NCBI GenBank assembly: GCA_026122235.1
Contig: JAOCZM010000284.1
Coordinates: 4,526,001 to 4,590,000, forward strand
DNA from: Vinca minor
Lineage: Eukaryota; Streptophyta; Magnoliopsida; Gentianales; Apocynaceae
Reading direction: 5' to 3'
Length of the DNA: 64,000 nt
The translations under genes were made by a program, and so were the position numbers. Shown piece after piece: positions 59,670-64,000 of the stretch. The notes beneath the pieces are model-generated. The model did no database searches, was not told where the DNA came from, and saw only the letters and a list, made by a program, of their open reading frames with translations. The stretch's first letter is position 1; every line of letters begins with the position of its first letter.

Positions 59670-59999
59670 ATTAGTCAGCAAATGGAATGAAAAGATTTCT
59701 TGGATTTTCCAAACTTACTAAGGCATCAATTACTGCTAATTCAAATAAACACTACATTATTCGATAAAAATGTACTCCTTCCATTCCTAAATGGGAGATT
59801 GACCTGTTTGGTCTTAAAAATATTTACGAAAATATCAACTGGTTCTCAATGTTTTTATACTTCTCAGTTAGTCTTGTATGTATTTGTGCGCTTCATATAT
59901 TGTCCTAGCACCGCAAAGCCACTCCGGCTCCTATGCTGAACAGGGATTGTTCAGTACATGCGGGCCAAGTTGTCTTTTGCTTATGTGATATTTGACGTG

Positions 60000-61356
60000 T
60001 AAATTAATTTTTCGCCATTAACTATGTAGGCGTAATATTTTTCGTACGAATATGTGATTACGTGTCAATTTATTTTTATAATATTTTACGTGTTACTTTT
60101 TGCGTATATTTTAGTGAGAATTTAATATATATATATATATTATAAATGTGAAGGGTTGCGTGGGCATGGAATCATTACTCTATAAATAAAATAAAGATTA
60201 CAAAGTATAGGAATCACAAGGGGCGTGGGTTATATATGTATAGGGAAAGTAGAATAATTCTTTTGTGAAAATTCCAGCTTTGTGACCAATATTTCTGTTT
60301 ACTGTTTTGTTCAAGTTTAATTTCAGTAAGAGCCTCAGTGAAATAATTTTCTTAAAAGATATTTTGAAAGTTAGTTTTTTTCAAGGACCTCAAAATTACC
60401 ACGGTCAAAGTGTAAATGGATTTTGAAGTATTATATAAAGTATAATCTTTCTATTGTTTTAAAAAGTAAAGTATGTTTTATGCCTCAATTAAGTAAACTC
60501 GCCCGCGACCGAAAGCCGAATGTTCGAAGTATACCCTCAGTTGAAGGACTCGATGAGTCAAATTCTCCGCAACTGAAGCCGAATGTTCGAAGTATAGCCC
60601 CGGTTGAAGGACTCGATGAGTCAAATTCGATGTGTTATGAGAAAGAGCCAAAGAAAATAAATACTATTTTGATGAAAAGTTAAATGTTAAAGAAATTGTG
60701 GTCGGTTAAAGGACTCTTGTGAGTCAATGTTTTCCCTAATCGACTAAAAGTATCGTTTTACGGTAAAGTAACCCTTGTGGTAAAGGACTCTTTCAAGTCA
60801 AGAATTTTCCTAACGAATATATAGTTTTTCAAGCTAAAAGTCAAAGCAATGTGATTGCTGAATGAAGTTGTTACCTTTTTAAATGAAAAGTTATTTGGGT
60901 TATAAGTTTAATGTTTCAAAGAAAGTTACTAATGCTCATTATGGTTTTAAAATAGTAAGTAAAAGTGTTTTCAAACTGCTTGATTCCGGGTGGAGTTTAA
61001 TTTCCTATTGAGTTAGAAGCTCACTCATTTCCATGTTATTTTTCACGTGAGTTAGCAATAGTGAGAATGATGTGTGAGATTGGGAGAAGTGCCATTTGAT
61101 GATGATGTTATGTGCTTTATGGATTTGAGTTTTGTTATGTAAGGTTTATTCTTAGTGTTAATTAGAAGTTAGTTTCCGCTGTAATGTGTAAGATTATCTC
61201 TTGTAAAAAATATTTTCCTTTGAAGTTATAGATGATGAAGTTTTAAATCCATAGACTTGTTTTTAACAAGCTTGATGTTAAGAAGTAACAGACCTTGTGT
61301 CAGTAGTATGGACTATTGACACGGTCGTGTCTCGCCTCTTGGATATGGGGCGTCAC
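60000..61356 (+). repeat. LTR-like block related to the insertion in the kinase pseudogene
   Basis: The part 60480-61300 is homologous, inverted, to 48060-48540 and its neighbours. It contains a twice-repeated unit AGTTGAAGGACTCGATGAGTC (about 60539 and 60602) and shorter TAAAGGACTC copies at 60707 and 60783. It ends near GGGGCGTCACA (61345-61356), a typical gypsy LTR end, with no primer site following. The start is not sharp. Confidence 0.5.
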
Positions 61357-62711
61357 ACAAAGTTAGACTATAAAAGGCAGGAGAAAGAGCAAGACACACG
61401 CAATTTCTCAATCAACACAAATCAATTTATTCTTCACCAATTCTTTCGGGCCGAAAGTGAACTAATTCAGGAGTCCAATCTCAATGTCTTAATTAGTTTT
61501 AAATTTGATTAGCTATTTCATTGACTATGTTCCAACCAGTTCCTATGCTCTTGGTTACTCGGTTCCTGGGATTCTTATCTCCGCTAGAGTTAGGTGATTT
61601 TGATTCTAAACGAGGCACAACCTCTCACTTTTATTTCCGTTATAATATGCAATCATTGGATTCATTTCAAACTCCTAGTATTAAATCTTTGATCATACAC
61701 CGTCTTTTTTAAAAGCCTTGAAGATCATCAAGATAGATTAAAGAACTCGCAATCTCTTTATTTTCATGTTCCTTAACATAAACAATTCTCCTTTTTCGCC
61801 ACAAAACATAGTTAATGTTAGTATTGATAAACAATTTCTCTCTTTCGACATAAAAAATAAGATGATATAGCTCATACACTATTAGTTTTAGTTAGACTCA
61901 CAGATGAATGAGTCAAGAGACATTTATCAGAACAAACAATTATATAATAAAGATTTTGCCAATAAGAGATTTTATACATCAAAGAAGAGTAGCAGGTGAC
62001 ACAAAACTTCTAATTAATAACAATAACTCTTGGATTCTACACATTCTTATACTTTTTTATTTGGTCTAGCCACGAGGTGACCACATTCAAACTAATTCTT
62101 GCTCGCACCCGGTCGACCCATTAAGGGTTAAAACACTGCCAAATTGGTGTCTTCATATATGAGAATGTTTGAAATCCTGATCTCACTTAAGAAATGAGAG
62201 TGTTGAACCACTTACACTATCTAAATTTGATTTACACCTCCTATATTGTTAATTAAAAAACAAAAAGAAAAGCAGATATTTTATGGACCAGATATGGGCT
62301 ATTAAAAAACAAAAAAAGAAAAGCAGATATTTTATGGATCAGTAGTGCTACATTGCTCAAACTTAGCTCATATATTAGCTAAAAACTAGCTAACAACCCC
62401 GAATTAGAAATTTAACTACCGAATTGGCCCTTTCCAATTTTGATCATTTTTTCATTATTTTATTGCTATAATATTATATGTTTCCACGTATTAGACCTTA
62501 TTCCTACTCTGATCTAAACCCCATTTGGTACGCAGTTATCACTTCATTATCACCGACCATGAGTTGATTCAATGGTGATTAGCCGCCGACAACATGAGAT
62601 AGAAACTAAAAAAAATGGGTTAAAGAAAGGTGAGTCTGAAGTTAAAGAAAAAAAAAAACTCAAAAGGCCGCCGCTGACAACTCTGGAGTTAAAGAAACCC
62701 AAAAATAAAAG
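61357..62711. other. Intergenic DNA
   Basis: No gene or element border is recognised. A 37-bp AT-rich sequence containing AAAAGCAGATATTTTATGGA occurs twice near 62260 and 62315. Confidence 0.5.
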
Positions 62712-64000
62712 AGTTGAATTTCAAGAATGCAGATAAAGGTGATTGTGGCTGAAGAAATGAAGATTAAGTGCATGTTGCAATGGCCTAAACCTAAGACAGT
62801 TAAGCAGCTCAAGGGGTTTTTGGGCCTTACTAGCAATTATAGAAAGTTTATCAATGGATATGGGATTATCAGTAAGTCCATGATTGCAATGCTTAAGAAA
62901 AATAGCTTTGAATGGAATGAAGAAGCTAATGCAGCCTTCATCAGACTCAAGGAGACTTTGAGCAGTCCTCTTATGTTTGCCTTACCTGATTTCACAAAGA
63001 AGTTTGTGATAGAGGCAGATACATGTGATTCAGGGATGGGGGTGTGCTTATGCAAGAAGGAAAGCCCTTGGCTTATTTCAGCAAGGCTCTAGGTCCCAGA
63101 ATTTCAGGTCTCTCCGCTTATGAAAATGAGTTGATGGCACTATCAACTGCCAATCTAAAGTGGAAGCAGTATCTTGAGGTCTATTCCTTTGTGATCAAAA
63201 CTGATCACCAAAGCCTCAAACATCTTCTAGAACAGAAGATAACTAATGCAGCTCAGCAGAAGTGGATAGTCAAACTCATGGGGTTTGATTTTTAGGTCCA
63301 ATATAAGAAATGAATTGAAAATAAGGTTGTTGATGGTCTTTCAAGAATGTATGAATGTAATACTATCTCTGTGGTCATTCCAGGATGGATTGAGGATGTC
63401 AAGAAGAGCTATGAAGATGATAAGTTATCTCAGGAACTCATAGCTCAATTCCTTTTAGATAAACAAGTGACTGATTATACATATAAGGATGGGTTAATAA
63501 GATATAAAGGAAGAAAATATATTGGGGAAAATGCTAAGCAAAGAGAGTTGTTGATACATTATATGCACTCCTCAACTGTTGGGGTCATTTTGGAGTATTG
63601 GCAAGCTATCAAAGGATCAAGAAGATGTTTTATTGGCCTAACATGCAAGAACAGATCCAGGAAAGGCTTAGGAAATGTGAAGTTTTTCAAAGGAATAAGC
63701 ATGATCATGTTATTTACCCAGGCTTACTACAACCTTTGGAATTGCCAGATAGGCCTTTCTCTCACTTGAGCATGGATTTTATTGAGGGATTGCCTAGGTC
63801 TGAAGGTAGAGATTCAATCCTAGTTGTGGTGGACAAATTCTCCAAGTTCAGTCATTTTATAGGCCTGTCTCATCATTTTATTGCCAAGAAAGTGGCAGAG
63901 GAATTCTTAGAAAATGTCTATAAAATACATGACTTACCCTTGTGCATTGTCAGTGATAGAGACAAGGTTTTTACAAGCAAATTCTGGAAAGAGCTCTTCT
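62712..64000 (+). pseudogene. Ty3/gypsy pol fragment (end of RT, RNase H, integrase), runs off the window
   Basis: Begins abruptly in the RT thumb (KIKCMLQWPKPKTVKQLKGF, LTSNYRKFI), then RNase H (VIEADTCDSGMGVCL; shift near 63040; YFSKALG, LSAYENELMAL, KTDHQSLKHLL), a stop at 63293-63295, DGLSRM, the integrase zinc region (ELLIHYMHSSTVG, with missing residues), and after another shift near 63765 the integrase core (SMDFIEGLPRSEGRDSI, VDKFSK, IVSDRDKVFTSKFW) to the last base. The first two integrase Asp residues are visible; the Glu lies outside. The fragment is 5'-truncated and carries several frame breaks, so it is inactive. Confidence 0.88.

Overview
The window is nuclear DNA from a flowering plant, most likely a eudicot. 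It is AT-rich, its genes have GT-AG introns, and it carries an S-domain receptor kinase pair, a CYP72-type P450, plant-type LINE, copia, gypsy, CACTA, Mutator-like and hAT-like elements, and SINE tails ending in TTG repeats. The species cannot be fixed from what is visible. There is no operon structure, bacterial gene, rRNA or CRISPR array.

Layout. 0-5.6 kb: a minus-strand LTR element with almost no internal region, split by a 3.3-kb CACTA transposon with a CTA target duplication. 5.6-10.3 kb: AT-rich intergenic DNA with LTR-like debris. 10.3-20.9 kb: a plus-strand L1-type LINE (ORF1, endonuclease, zf-RVT/RNase H) broken by a minus-strand SIRE-type copia element that keeps only gag. Most of that element's 5' LTR and the LINE reverse transcriptase are gone. 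20.9-25 kb: intergenic DNA with tRNA-like and SINE sequences. 25.1-30.9 kb: the 3' half of a sugar-phosphate/nucleotide-sugar translocator gene, seven exons in perfect frame, with introns holding a solo SIRE LTR and two small retroposons. 32-42 kb: a tandem segmental duplication; one copy carries a 4.7-kb long-TIR Mutator-like element and the other preserves the empty site.

42.9-56.1 kb: two tandem S-domain (G-type lectin) receptor-like kinase genes. The first is nearly intact, with a glycine-loop substitution and a late frameshift. The second is a pseudogene with nonsense codons, an LTR-like insertion, a hAT-like element carrying a small gene copy, an internal deletion and, directly behind the stop codon, a young copia element with TA...TA ends. 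56.3-58.7 kb: a minus-strand CYP72-like P450 pseudogene with a MITE in its heme exon. 59.2-59.7 kb: a Mutator-like MITE with a 21-bp minisatellite. 60-61.4 kb: an LTR-like block related, in inverse orientation, to the insert in the kinase pseudogene. 62.7 kb to the end: a decayed Ty3/gypsy pol fragment running off the window.

Host genes are few: one kinase that may be expressed, one in-frame translocator 3' half, and two pseudogenes. Most of the window is nested transposons, whose target duplications let the order of events be read.
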